This document shows, in pieces, positions 1 to 10,417 of a stretch of DNA of 64,000 bases. Origin of the DNA: Colocasia esculenta (taxonomy: Eukaryota; Streptophyta; Magnoliopsida; Alismatales; Araceae); NCBI GenBank assembly GCA_014218235.1, contig CM024764.1, positions 63,091,184-63,155,183 of the forward strand, written 5' to 3'. The position numbers and the translations under genes were made by a program. Under the pieces are notes generated by a model that worked only from the letters and a program-made list of their open reading frames with translations, ran no database searches and was not told the origin of the DNA. Position 1 is the first letter of the stretch. Each line of letters begins with the position of its first letter.

Positions 1-216
1 TCTAAGCTAAACTAAATAAACTAGGTAATAAAGAGAGAGAAAGAGGGAATGAGAGAATGCAAGACACTACTAAGAAAAAAACTATAACAACAACAAGTTT
101 AACACAAAGATTGTATTCTCATCAAAAGTCATTAATCAACTACAATGAAATAACGAGAAAGAAAATAGAAAATAAGAGGGAGAATAGAGAGAATAGAAGA
201 GAGAACAAGAGAGAGA

Positions 217-253
<37 letters not shown>

Positions 254-430
254 CGAGAACAGAGAGGAGAGAGAGCGATAGAGAGGGAGAGAAGAAGAGA
301 GAGAAAAGAGAGAGAGCGGAGAGAAAAGAGAGAGAGAGAAGAGAGAGACGAGAGAGAGGAGAGAGGCGCGTGAGAGAGAGGAGAGAGGAGAGAGGCGCCG
401 CGGCGATAGGAGAGAGAGAGCAGCGCGGCG
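1..430. repeat. GA-rich low-complexity tract
   Basis: From about 150 onward the sequence is almost pure purine, with GAGA and GAAGA runs on the plus strand, densest at 220-420. Long reading frames here are artefacts of the simple repeat, for example Arg/Glu-rich on one strand and Ser/Leu-rich on the other. No gene is seen. Confidence 0.85.
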
Positions 431-458
431 CCTCACGTTGCATGCATGCAACGTGAGG
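431..458. repeat. 28-bp perfect palindrome
   Basis: Each half reads CCTCACGTTGCATG followed by its exact reverse complement, with no loop. It sits at the sharp border between the GA-rich tract on the left and a G+C-rich block on the right. It contains an ACGT core on each side and a central TGCATGCA. Function is unknown. Confidence 0.9.
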
Positions 459-1150
459 GGGCGGGCGGCAGCAGGCGAGCGGGGGCGGCAGGGGGGCGCG
501 TGGCGCAGGCGGGCGACGTGGCAGGCGCGGGGCTGGGCGCGTGGGCGCGGGGGCAGGGGGCGCGGCCAGGCGGGCGGCGTGGCAAGGGGCTGGGCGGCGC
601 GCGGGGCAAGCGGGCGCCGCGCGCGGGGCGCTGGGCGGCGGCACGCTGGGAGGCGGCACGCTGGGCGCGCGCTGTGCTGCTTCTGCTGTGCTGCTTCTGC
701 TGTGCGAGGAAAGAGACGAGGGAGAAGAAGAGAAGGGGAAGAGGAGAAGAGAAGGGAGGGTGTGTGCGGAGGAAAGAAAGGAGGGAGAGAAGAGGGAAAA
801 GAATAGTCAGAGAGAGAGAGAGGGGGTTTAAATAAAGTGCTCTCTCTCTAAAAGAGAGGTTTTCAAAAAGGGAGAGAAAATCTTAAAAATATAGCAAGAA
901 GAGGGAGGTAGAAAAAGAAAGGCGGCTAGGGTTTTGTAACTTTCGGAGTATGCCAGTTTTACCCATGTTGGATTGCTTTGTCCAGTGGCCCGTTAAGCAT
1001 TTCATACAATGGCCCATTAACCTGCAAATACAACACAATAGATATTTAATCAATTATCGCCCATGTAATCCAATATTTATGAATTTATCAATTATTTGTC
1101 AATAAAATGGCACAATTATTCATAACAATTATGAGATTATCACCGCTCCT
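459..1150. other. GC-rich block, then purine-rich and AT-rich DNA without a gene
   Basis: 459-700 is strongly G+C rich with repeated GGGCGCG and GGCGGCACGCTGG motifs, and a short CTGTGCTGCTTCTG duplication at about 670-700. 700-840 is GA-rich again. 840-1150 is ordinary AT-rich sequence. The overlapping Ala/Arg/Gly-rich reading frames look compositional, with no recognisable domain. Confidence 0.5.
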
Positions 1151-1165
1151 ATCATCGCCGGCAGT

Positions 1166-2752
1166 TTGGGTGGCTACAGTGCCGAGTTCCTCACTCCTGA
1201 GGAGCAGGAGAGGTTCACATTTGTGAAGACGAAGCTCTGTGGCAACAAAGCAGTAGATGTAGCTAATCTGCGGAAAAGTGGAATGAGCAGCTTAGTAGAG
1301 TTGATCAATCAGATGCAGTGGACAGAAATTTCCACCTTTTCAGAGGTCAGTTATCCGGACTTGGTAAAAGTCTTTTTTGTGTGTATGCGAATAGAGGAAG
1401 ATGGGTCTCTGGTTTCGTCAGTAAAGGGAACTTTGATTAGAGTAGACCCTGAGTTGCTGAGAGTGTTATTCAATGTAAAGATTTTCGGATTTAGTGGGAT
1501 TCACTCTGAGGATGCCCAAGTGAAAGGGCTGGGAATTATACGGCCTGGATTCAAGCTGAGAGACGGCAAGATCGACATAAATCAATTATCAGCCTTCAAT
1601 CGTCTTCTCCATTTTATTGTCTGTCAAATCCTAGTTCCAGAAGTGCAACGTTTTCATCTTGCACAAAGGCCGATTCGGACATGATGTACTGGGCCATTCA
1701 GAATAAGGAAATAAATATGGCCACAGTGATAATGGAAAGAATGAAGTTTGTAAGAGATCAGATTTGGGACACCAAGAGTAAGTTAAATGTGTCCCTCCCT
1801 TATGCCATCTACTCACCAAAATTTCAAACACTTCGGTGTTGATTTCTCTGGGGCAGTCGTAGAGAAATAGGCCAAGCAATCAGGTCCAGGAATTTGAAGA
1901 AGAGTGGTTTCTCTGTGGAGAATGGTATTTGGTTCAAGGCTTTAGTGGCCGAGGGCGAGGCCATCATTATCGACACTCAGTTGTTCCTCCAGAGATGGAA
2001 TCAGCAAATATGGATCCAGAACTGCCAGTGGAGTCAATTTTAGCTCCAGCAGTTGAAGTAGCAGAATCTTCAGGACCCTCCATTGCAGAAGTTCAGTATG
2101 AAAGTGCAGTAGTAGAAGAAGAAAGGGTGATTGCAAAAGCTTCAAAAATTTTCAAGATTTCAGAAGTTCAGTTCAAACCTTTGCAGAAAGGCATTGAGGA
2201 TTGAGGATCCCCTCCCAGAGGACATTACTCCTATTGAGGACCCCCATCCCTCATTGTAGTTGCATCAATTCTGGCAGACATCTTAGATTCCATTCCTTTT
2301 ATTTCCAGTGCTCTAGAAGCAAGTAGCAATGTTGCAAAAGAGACTGTGGCACCAGGCCACATTGATGAAAGATGGAAGATGTTCCAGTCGAGGTCGAGCA
2401 CCAAGCTGCCCAAGGTGTCTCTCAAGTGGAACCTGCTCCCAGTCAGGGGGAGCAAGTATCAGATGAAGAAAATGCTCCTATTGAGGGGGAGCTATCAAAA
2501 GAAGGTCATGAAGGTGCATCTCCAGATGTTGAGAAGGTTGAAGAGCAAAGAGATTTTTCCAATCTGGATGACAGAGAAGGAGTGACTGCAAGCTCTTCGA
2601 GCTCAGATGATGATGTCCCTCCCTCAGAAAATCAAAGTAAGAAGAAAGGAAAAGCGGTTGCCTCTGGAGCTCCCCTCCTGGCTGATTCTCCATTTCAGAG
2701 GAAGGCTAAGAAGAAAATTGTCATACATCTGACGCCAGTAATTGAGAGGTAA
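1166..2752 (+). pseudogene. Decayed plant-transposon-protein ORF (Transposase_32-like), upstream half of a retroelement coding region
   Basis: Three open stretches in different frames (1166-1684, 1929-2204 and 2372-2752) read as one broken protein. The first resembles the N-terminal part of the family called 'putative plant transposon protein', with a segment reading YPDLVKVFF and a following RPGFKLRDGKID. The next part continues in another frame with motifs such as FGVDFSGAV. The last part is acidic and Ser/Glu-rich and ends in a basic KKKGKAV and KAKKK cluster. At least two frameshifts and several stops show that it is dead. It lies just upstream of a better preserved ORF, a polypurine tract and an LTR, so I read it as part of a Sirevirus-like element rather than a host gene. 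The family assignment is from memory of the domain and is moderate in confidence. Confidence 0.55.
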
Positions 2753-2804
2753 ATGTTCAAGGTGAACTTCTCTATTCTCTCCAGTCAGATGTCAACTCTA
2801 TTTT

Positions 2805-4856
2805 ATGAGTCAAGCTTCGGCTAACAAAGAGTTGGCCCAAATCAGAAATGCTATGACTTGGTTCAACCAGGAAATGCGCAGCATGAAAGGGATGCTCTCA
2901 GATATTATCAAGGTAGTTGGAGCTCATGCTCCTCCTCCTCAAGAAGAAGCAGTTTCACCAGGAGCAGCAGCAGCATCTGAAAATGCAGGGCCAACAGGGC
3001 CAGATGTTCAAGATGCAAGGGCAACATGGCCAGATGTTCAAGATGCAGGGCCAACAGGGCTAGATGTTCAGGATGCGGGGCCATCAGGGCCATCTGTGCA
3101 AGATTCCAGCACCTTGGAGAGTGAGCCTGTGTAGTTAGAGGCAGAAGAGATCTTAGCACCCAAGCCCCCAACTCCCTCTTCTCCCTCTCACACACCTATT
3201 CCTCCCACTCCACCATCAGCTCCTACAGCACCTCCTGCTCCCCAAACATTCAAGAAGCCTCAATCTAGACCCATTTCATCTCCTACTCCATTTCAGTCCA
3301 CCATTCCTTCTCCTTCATCTGAGGCCCCTCCTGGATCCTCAGCTGGAGCATCCTCCTCCTCCTCCGGTCCCTCCCTTGGACCCACTGATGCTCCTCACAC
3401 TACTTCACATTCTTTTCTTCATCCTAATCCTCCACCATCTTTCATCACTATCATACATGTTCATGCTCAACTCAGTTCTCCCTTTATTGAAAAGATAAAG
3501 GATGAATTTGAGGAAGGGATCCTCAGGTCTGTGTTGAAAGTGGGAGACCATATTCACAGGACAGATCCTTCTGTTCCTGCCTCCAAAAAGAGGAAACTTA
3601 CTTCTACCTCTTCCTCTTCCTCTGAACCCAAATACCCTCCTTTGTGGTTTTCTCTCACAGTGGCCAACCACCATAACTTACTGTATAGGGAATACCTTTC
3701 TAAAGTTGCTTATGCCACCATCATCAACCTTCCTTTTCAAAACCTTACAGATTATCTGCACACTATTTTTCCTTATACTTCTCTTTCAAAAATCGAAAAA
3801 TCCAAAATTTTCTCTCTTGCTCACTCCAAATCTGAAGAGCAGTGGGGCAAAGGTCACAAGGATCTTCTCAAGAAGTTCACTCTTGCCAGATCTGCCAGAT
3901 TTCCTCCAAGGGACCACTCCTTGACTCTCTCTGAATGGTTCAGGATGTATCACAAAGAACTCTGGGCACCCTTCATTCAATCAGAAATCAAGATGATCAG
4001 GCATTTCATGCTCTTCAACAACTTCAGATACATTAATAAACTTCCAGAAGTTCAGCTCTGTCAGTTCAAGAAGGCCATTTCAGCCTTGTCTCCAGTTCCA
4101 GCTCACTCTTCAGATATTAAGGTAGACTTTGCTACTCTTCAAATACCTGAGGAGATAGCCCTGCCTCAAATTCACTTTCTAGTTATGGAATCCTCTGTAG
4201 GATCCATCATCTTTGAGCGTTATGCCAGGGTTTTGGGCAGAATTAAAGTTCAGAAAGGATGCATGGTTTCCTTTACTAGATTCCTCTTCAGGGAATATCA
4301 CCTGGGCCATGTCAAGGCTGACGTTCTCTCCCCTATCTTGTCTGAATGTGAAAGGCTCACATCTTCTGATTGGTCCACATTCTACCCTCTGTCAGCTCAG
4401 CAGTTGTCAGCACTCAATGAAGCTCAGGCCAGGGAAGGCAAACCAGCTATTTCTCCAGCCACTTTTTTAGATATGAACTCCAACAATCTTGTTGATGACC
4501 CCTTCAGAATCTGGAAGAAGAAAGATACAAAGTGTATGTGGGCTTTGCACCAAGCTCTCAGAGCCAACCACAATCACTATCCGGTCACCATGGACCAGTT
4601 CCTCTCCTGTGCCAGCTTTGGCACTTCTCGGTTTCTCAAGTTCAACATGGACAAAGATGCCTATGCTGATCTTCTCTATAGGCATTTAGATCTTCATATC
4701 AAACGGATGGCTTCCACCATGGGACCATCTTACTCTGTGTCTTTTGGCGTTCTTAAGTCTCTTTTTGAAGAGCAGGAAGTTCAGGCATGGGAAACCATCT
4801 CCCATTTTGCCTCTCTGTTGTCTCCTGCCTTCTATTTGCCTGTACCTCCGCAATGA
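2805..4856 (+). pseudogene. Retroelement ORF of unknown function upstream of the 3' LTR, open except for one stop
   Basis: The frame from 2805 to 4856 is open for 683 codons apart from a single TAG at 3132-3134. Residues 1-109 have a short helical segment followed by near-identical repeats of about 10 residues containing GPDVQDA. After the stop comes a Pro/Ser/Thr-rich linker of about 110 residues and a basic KKRKL stretch. A well-preserved 400-residue region with many Phe, His and Leu residues then runs to the natural stop at 4854-4856. I recognise no domain. The ORF ends 150 bp before a polypurine tract and LTR, the position where some Sireviruses carry an extra or envelope-like ORF. Which kind this is cannot be told from the sequence. 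Codon use and composition are coding-like. A shorter reading starts at ATG 3531 and gives 441 aa. Confidence 0.6.
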
Positions 4857-5019
4857 ATGCCATGACTCTATGAGTATTCTCTCTTTCTCTTCTCTCTTCT
4901 TTCTTTGTCAAAGTGTTTCTTTTTGCTTAATGACAAAAAGGGGGAGAAAAAGTACAAAAAATTCAGACATTTTTCTTATGCTTATTGTTCAGTTTTGTCA
5001 TCACCAAAAAGGGGGAGAT
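4857..5019 (+). promoter_or_regulatory. Two polypurine tracts preceding the LTR
   Basis: A first tract, ACAAAAAGGGGGAGAAAAAG, lies at about 4931-4950. A second, AAAAAGGGGGAGAT, lies at 5006-5019 directly before the LTR. Polypurine tracts prime plus-strand DNA synthesis of LTR retrotransposons. Multiple copies of this sequence just upstream of the 3' LTR are a known trait of Sireviruses. Confidence 0.75.
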
Positions 5020-5312
5020 TGATGATCAGTCTGTCCCCATGCAATTTTAATTAATTGTATATATATACATATTTGATGATTAACAAAACCAAACAAGAAT
5101 TTATCAATTATATCTGCTGAATATCTCATAAGTCTTAAGTACAGGAAAAATCATCGAAGTCAAACAAGCCAATAAAGGTATGCATTACTACTTTGAAGCT
5201 TTAATCTTTTCAAACATGAGATTTCTCTAAGTCCATATCGATTTATGTTAAAGTTCATAACGATTCTCTTATGAGACTGAAAAGTCATGTCGTTTCAATC
5301 AAGTCGATGTCA

Positions 5313-5910
5313 TAACGACTTCATAAGTGATCATAACGATTTCTTTAGAACTCGCAACGACTTACTTGTTGTAACGACTTCATAAGTGATCATAACGATT
5401 TCTTTAGAACTCACAACGACTTGCTTGTTGTAACGACTTCATAAGTGATCATAACGATTTCTTTAGAACTCGCAACGACTTGCTTGTTGTAACGACTTCA
5501 TAAGTGATCATAACGATTTCTTTAGAACTCGCAACGACTTGCTTGTTGTAACGACTTCATAAGTTATCATAACGATTTCTTTAGAACTCGCAACGACTTG
5601 CTTGTTGTAACGACTTCATAAGTTATCACAACGATTTCTTTGATACTCGTAACGACTTGCTAGCCGCAATGACTTCTTTAGTTCTCGTAACGATTTCTTT
5701 AATACTCGTAACGACTTGCTAGCCGCAACGATTTCTTTAGTTCTCGTAACGATTTCTTTAATACTCATAACGACTTGCTTTGTGTAACGATTTGTTAAGT
5801 GTTTCACATCGACTTCTTTAGAATCAAAATGACTTGCCATAATTCATAACGATTTCCTATATCCTCTGTCATAGAACGATTTGCTATAACTCATAACGAT
5901 TTCATAAGTC
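5313..5910 (+). repeat. 59-bp tandem array inside the LTR
   Basis: Units starting AACGACTTCATAAG occur at 5313, 5373, 5432, 5491, 5550 and 5609, a period of 59-60 bp, with a few mismatches. Beyond about 5640 the array decays into shorter related units built on TAACGACTT and TAACGATTT up to about 5910. The motif GTTGTAACGAC gives each unit a short dyad character. Confidence 0.9.
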
Positions 5911-6659
5911 ATATAGTCTTCAACGTCATATTTTGATATCTTATTCATCTTAAAGCATTGACCAGTCAAATCCACGTAGACATCTATCTGACGCTTTTGC
6001 ATTTATGAGATCTGAACGTATCTCTGCATGCATGCAGACTATATCTTCCTTTATCGTGCTTAGTCTGATAACGTCCTTTAGACTTAAGCCAGTTGGTATT
6101 ACTATTTTCTTGACTATTGCTACTGACGTTGACTGATATCAGAGACAGCCTATCGGTCTGCTGTTTGAGCTTGACATCTGTGCAGACCTTTGATGTAACT
6201 TCATTGTACAACGTTAGACAAATAAAAGCCAACGGATCTCTGTGAAGATTTCATCTCTATGCGTGCTCAAGTGATCAAAAGACTGAGACAGGAAGCTTCC
6301 AAGACTCCAGATGTCATTCAGTCTAACGGCTACTCAAGAGAGAGACAACGATCTCTTCAACGACTAGATTTCAAATTGAAGATATATATACAAGACAGAA
6401 GAATAGAAGGACATGGGATCGAAAGACTATTTTTTTTTTTCAAATTCTTCTGAAGAAATTCAAGAGCCAAGATCCTTCACTCCGCTTTTGCTCTTTTGCT
6501 CTCTGCTTGTTCTTGTGAAAATCTTGAGAGAGCCTGTTTAGTTCTGAGAGTGTGAATAGTTCTTAATCTCTTCGCTCTCAGTTCTAGTTGCTTCAGATCC
6601 TCTCTTGTCAAAAGCTGGATCTAGGGGCGTGAAAGTCTGTTTTCATTCTTCTCTGTGCT

Positions 6660-6790
6660 GTTCCCTTCGGTTGTGAAGGAAGACCTGGTGGTATCCAGGG
6701 TGTTGCTCCCTTTGGTTGTAAAGGAAGACCTGGTGGCATCCAGGGTGTTGTTCCCTTCGTGTGTGAAGGAAGACCAGCTGAGCTGGGTGT
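6660..6790 (+). repeat. 45-bp tandem array (three units) inside the LTR
   Basis: Units beginning GTTCCCTT or GCTCCCTT and containing GGAAGACCTGGTGG start at 6660, 6705 and 6750. The third is diverged at its end. The array lies in the last 400 bp of the LTR, near its presumed transcribed R/U5 part. Confidence 0.85.
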
Positions 6791-7062
6791 TGTAGCGTCC
6801 TTAAGGGGACTGTACCCTAGTTAGTGCAATCCTGAGTTGTTGCTCAGGGACTGGACGTAGAACTCCTAAGAAAAGGAAGTCCGAACCAGGATAATCCTTG
6901 TGTTGTGTGATTGTCTTCATTGCGTAATTGTTATTTAAACTAACAAGTAACTAACGTAGTTCGAAGATCGTTTGTGTGATTGTTTTTGGTTACAAGTATA
7001 TCCTAGATTGAATTTATAAAAACTCATTCACCCCCCTCTGGGCTTGTCAACAGGGCAACAAG

Positions 7063-7074
7063 TGGTATCAAAGC
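7063..7074 (+). promoter_or_regulatory. Primer binding site (initiator Met-tRNA type)
   Basis: TGGTATCAAAGC lies two bases after the LTR end. It matches the usual plant copia primer binding site TGGTATCAGAGC, complementary to the 3' end of initiator methionine tRNA, with one change. Confidence 0.85.
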
Positions 7075-7123
7075 AAGTCTCTTCGACAAAGAAAGGATCC
7101 AACGATCTGAAGAGTAAAGATCC

Positions 7124-7930
7124 ATGGCAGCCCAAGGTAATTTTGAAGGTCAGTCAGTCAACCGACCCCCTCTCTTCGATGGTGAAGATTATCCTTACTG
7201 GAAGACCAGAATGGAATACTTTTTACAAGGACACGACTATCAAATTTGGTCCATAGTAGAAGAAGGTGATCTGTTAGTCACAAATGAGAAAGCACAATGG
7301 ACAGATGATGACAGAAAGAAGATTTCCCTGAATTGCAAAGCAAAAAGTATCCTATGTTGTGCTCTAAGTAAGAAGGAATTCAACAGAGTTTCAGCCTGCA
7401 AATCATCAATGGAAATGTGGGAAAAGCTCAGGATTACTTATGAAGGCACAGACAAAGTGAAGGAAACAAGAATTGATATTCTTGTCACTCAATATGAAAG
7501 ATTTCAGATGCAATCAAGTGAGTCCATAACTCAAATGTTCAGCCGGTTCACTGACATCACAAATGGACTGGCTAGCCTGGGGAAAGTATATGAAATGGGA
7601 GATATGGTAAGAAAGATACTTAGATCCTTACCGTCCTCATGGACTCCAAAAGTCACAGCAATAGAAGAAGCTAATGATCTGAAGAGAATGTCTGTAGAAA
7701 AACTCATTGGGTCCCTTATGGCCCATGAAATCAATATCGAAAGGCTAGGAGAGTCCTCTAGCAGAAAGAAGCACTCCAACGCCTTAAAAGCTGAAGAAGA
7801 TTCACCAGAAGCAAGCTCAGCTGAAAGTGAAAGTAATACAGACAGCGAAAATGAAGAAGCTATGTTATCCAGAAGGTTATAGCGAATCTTGGCTAAAAAG
7901 AAAAAGTCTCAATCTAGTAGAAAGTATGAT
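7124..7930 (+). pseudogene. Truncated Ty1/copia gag (UBN2-type)
   Basis: The ORF at 7124-7882 starts about 50 bp after the primer binding site. It has the copia gag hallmarks: an early FDGEDYPYWKTRME motif (residues 19-32), then a segment with WEKLRITYEGT and a region around RSLPSSW and EEANDL near residue 170. The C-terminal part is acidic (residues 223-247). A TAG at 7880-7882 interrupts a frame that carries on with RILAKKKKS, and all homology ends at about 7930. The zinc-knuckle, protease, integrase and reverse transcriptase parts are missing, so the element is non-functional. It would have encoded the nucleocapsid protein that packages element RNA in cytoplasmic particles. Confidence 0.85.
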
Positions 7931-8489
7931 TGATGATCAGTCTCAATATGGTTGTGTGATTTTTACATCCTGAAATTTTGTCTTCCATAAACACATATAT
8001 AGTATTAATAAAATAAACACATAGTAGACATAACATAAAATTGGAAAACAACCAACAATCTATATGTCATACAATCATTGCAGCAGTCTCTTCATTAACA
8101 GGTTGCCCACTTTTTTTCACACGGGACTTTATAAACAGGTCCTCGTGATCAAGTTTCACTCCATTTTTTACAAACTAGAAGACAAATTGTTGAACAGAAA
8201 AAAAAATGAGAACAGAAAGCAAGTGTTAGAAAAAAATGAGAACATAAAACATAGAGATAACTTTTAGCAAAAAAATAGGGTTTAGATTACCTCTTCCTCA
8301 TTGATGTCTGCAAAGCTCTTTGTCCCAGCATAATGAAAATACTTATGATGACTTTTACTTTTCTTGTTTATGTCACTATACCTCTATAAAACACAGAGAT
8401 AACTTTTAGCAAAAAACATCATGAACATGTCTACAACAAAAATTGAATTTACCTTCTATAAGAAAAACATCATGACTCAATTATATTTA

Positions 8490-9154
8490 CTATCTGTAAG
8501 AAAAATTTATATTTACCTTCCAACTATTAGAAGACCGTGTTTGAACAACTCTTTTCCATTGTTCCACATTAACTCTTAGATCAGGTGGTATTTGTTGCTC
8601 ATTTTGCTTCAAAGTTGGGTTGAAGTATTTGTTTCTCAATTCACATTTCCAAGACCTCCACTTTTGATCCAAGTCCTTCATCACCCACTTTTTCAAATAT
8701 GCAGGAATATCATATTTTTTCTACAACACATATTCATATAATTAATATATAATAGATTAAACATAGAAAAGAAACATATGTATTAGTCTAGGGTAAGTGA
8801 AATCACCTGGACATACTCCCACACATCATTCTTATGGGTGGCAGACATTGCCCTCCAAGTTGGAGCATCAATTGGTATTTTATCACTGAGACGGGCAATT
8901 GTTCCTAAAAATAATTTCAAAGAATGGCCACCCTCTCCAACTGGTTGTTCAAGTTCATTTATCTGGACAATAATTCGTTTATCATTATCTAAACCATGCA
9001 CAGAAGTTAGTTTTGTTGGTCCTCTTTGCTTCTTTTTAGAAACTTCCACCACCACCTCTTGCACCTCTATTTTTCTTAAGATCAAGTCATCTACGAATTT
9101 CTCAAATTCTGCTCTCCTGAACCAATCACATGTAAGTTGAAAATTACACTCCAT
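8490..9154 (-). pseudogene. Plant transposase domain, PF03004 (Transposase_24)-like
   Basis: The minus-strand ORF at 8783-9154 reads RGPTKLTSVHG, then GEGGHSLKLFLGTIAR, then PTWRAM and DVWEYVQ. A second piece at 8490-8696 continues with KKWVMKDLDQKWRSWK and KYFNP. This motif order is that of the plant En/Spm-type transposase domain found as the second protein of CACTA elements. A gap of about 90 bp between the pieces has intron-like character. The N-terminal residues before the domain (LTCDWFRRAEFEKFV) look like the tail of the Ulp1 protease just upstream, so the two may form one fused product. Inactive or uncertain. Confidence 0.7.
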
Positions 9155-9209
9155 TAGTATGTTGGATCAAAAATCAAGACATGTAATTCGAGAGAGGAGC
9201 ATAACTCAC

Positions 9210-10297
9210 AAAAGATGGGTAATCATCCAAGGAAAATAAGGGTGGATCATTCTGTATGAAATGGTAGATGTAGTATAGTACAAAAAACCCACACTCAGTG
9301 CCATTGGTTTGTTATGGAACCTATGAAAAAAAGAATGACATATAAATAAGTTCCAAGAATATAAAATAGTAGTTAGATCATGTAGCATATATGTCTCTAA
9401 TCATTTACCGATAGAACTGAAATATCTATAGAAGACATTGCATTAGCAATCACTGTCTTGTTCTTTGTAGCATATACATCCTTCAAAAATCTAAAAAAAA
9501 TAATTGTCAATATATTAGAGATAGGGAACCAATATATTACCTATGAATCATAAAGCTAATGTAGCACTAACCTTTGAATTGGCCGAACAAGTTTTGTTGG
9601 GTCAATACTATGAAGGAAATCAAGAAGCATGATGAATGGCAAATCATCTTCTTCCTCATGACACAAAATTACAAGGCTCCAATGCCCCCTACATAACAGA
9701 AAAATTCTAAGGCCTAACACCTCTCTTTTTATAGAAACATTTGTAAAGACATGCTATTTTTTTTTAACAACTTACCACATGCATATCGGCACGAATGAGT
9801 ACTTCTTTAGAAATACCTCTTTATCTTTGACCCATGTCAACATCTTTTTCCGTTGAGAAGCATTAGACTTATAATATGGAAACCATAAACAATCCCAACA
9901 GTCATAGTTTTTCAAATGCTCAGATGAAAGAATACTCCATAGATAACTATAATTCCATTTATTGTTAGAAATTCTATCAATTATAATGGAAGGCTTCAAG
10001 TTAAAAAAATTAATTAGAAACTCACTCAATATGTTGTTGGAAGCTATTTGTATCCAATTTTTCAGATGCTCCAGTTTCTTGGCTTTGTCTATCTTCTTTG
10101 GAAACCCCATAACATTCTGACAAGTCTTTCTTCTTTGCCTTCAGAATATCTACACTTGCAATAGGGCTAGAAGGTTTGCTCGTCTTTATTACATTTTGAC
10201 TTTTATCATCTTCACCTTCAATGGGTTCTACATATTCGACACTTCTTTTTCTCTCCCTGTTACATGCCAACAATATGATACTAAATATTATAGGCAC
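9210..10297 (-). pseudogene. Ulp1/C48-type cysteine protease carried by the CACTA element
   Basis: Minus-strand coding segments together read like a ULP1 SUMO-protease domain. One (9772-10110) contains KYSFVPICMW. It runs into GHWSLVILCHEEEDDLPF, which contains the catalytic His, followed by LLDFLHSIDPTKLV, which contains the catalytic Asp (about 9600-9770). A later piece at about 9215-9300 reads NGTECGFFVLYYIYHF, which contains the catalytic Cys. The spacing suggests introns at about 9310-9570. An upstream acidic linker with KSQNVIKTSKPS is at 10022-10297. Ulp1 family enzymes remove or process SUMO, and several plant DNA transposons carry captured copies. All three catalytic residues are visible, but I cannot show an intact spliced frame. 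Confidence 0.7.
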
Positions 10298-10417
10298 AAT
10301 TTAATCCTCTTTCTCAACATTAACATCAAGAAAGAAATACGACTTACATGTCTCTTTATCGGCAATATCTGAAATTGAGATCAAATTTGAAAAATGGTTA
10401 AGATCTATTAAATAATA

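Larger units (their letters stand above)
5020..7060 (+). mobile_element. Sirevirus-like Ty1/copia LTR, about 2.04 kb
   Basis: It begins TGATGATCAGTCTG immediately after the polypurine tract and ends GGGCAACA two bases before the primer binding site, so both ends have retroviral-type TG...CA logic. The interior holds two tandem arrays and a cysteine-free, stop-rich sequence with no ORF. The upstream flank is the 3' part of an element (ORF and polypurine tract). The downstream flank is the 5' part of an element (primer binding site and gag). This single LTR therefore serves as both a 3' and a 5' LTR, as in a tandem or recombined element pair. No second complete LTR is present in the window to measure age. 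Confidence 0.75.

Noticed and set aside
132..659. 175-codon Ser/Leu/Pro-rich ORF on the minus strand, and overlapping Arg/Gly-rich ORFs on plus
   Set aside because: Produced by GA microsatellite and GC-rich repetition; no domain, and overlapping frames are open on both strands.
5313..5640. CRISPR-like regular array
   Set aside because: The units are contiguous tandem repeats without unique spacers, in a plant LTR.
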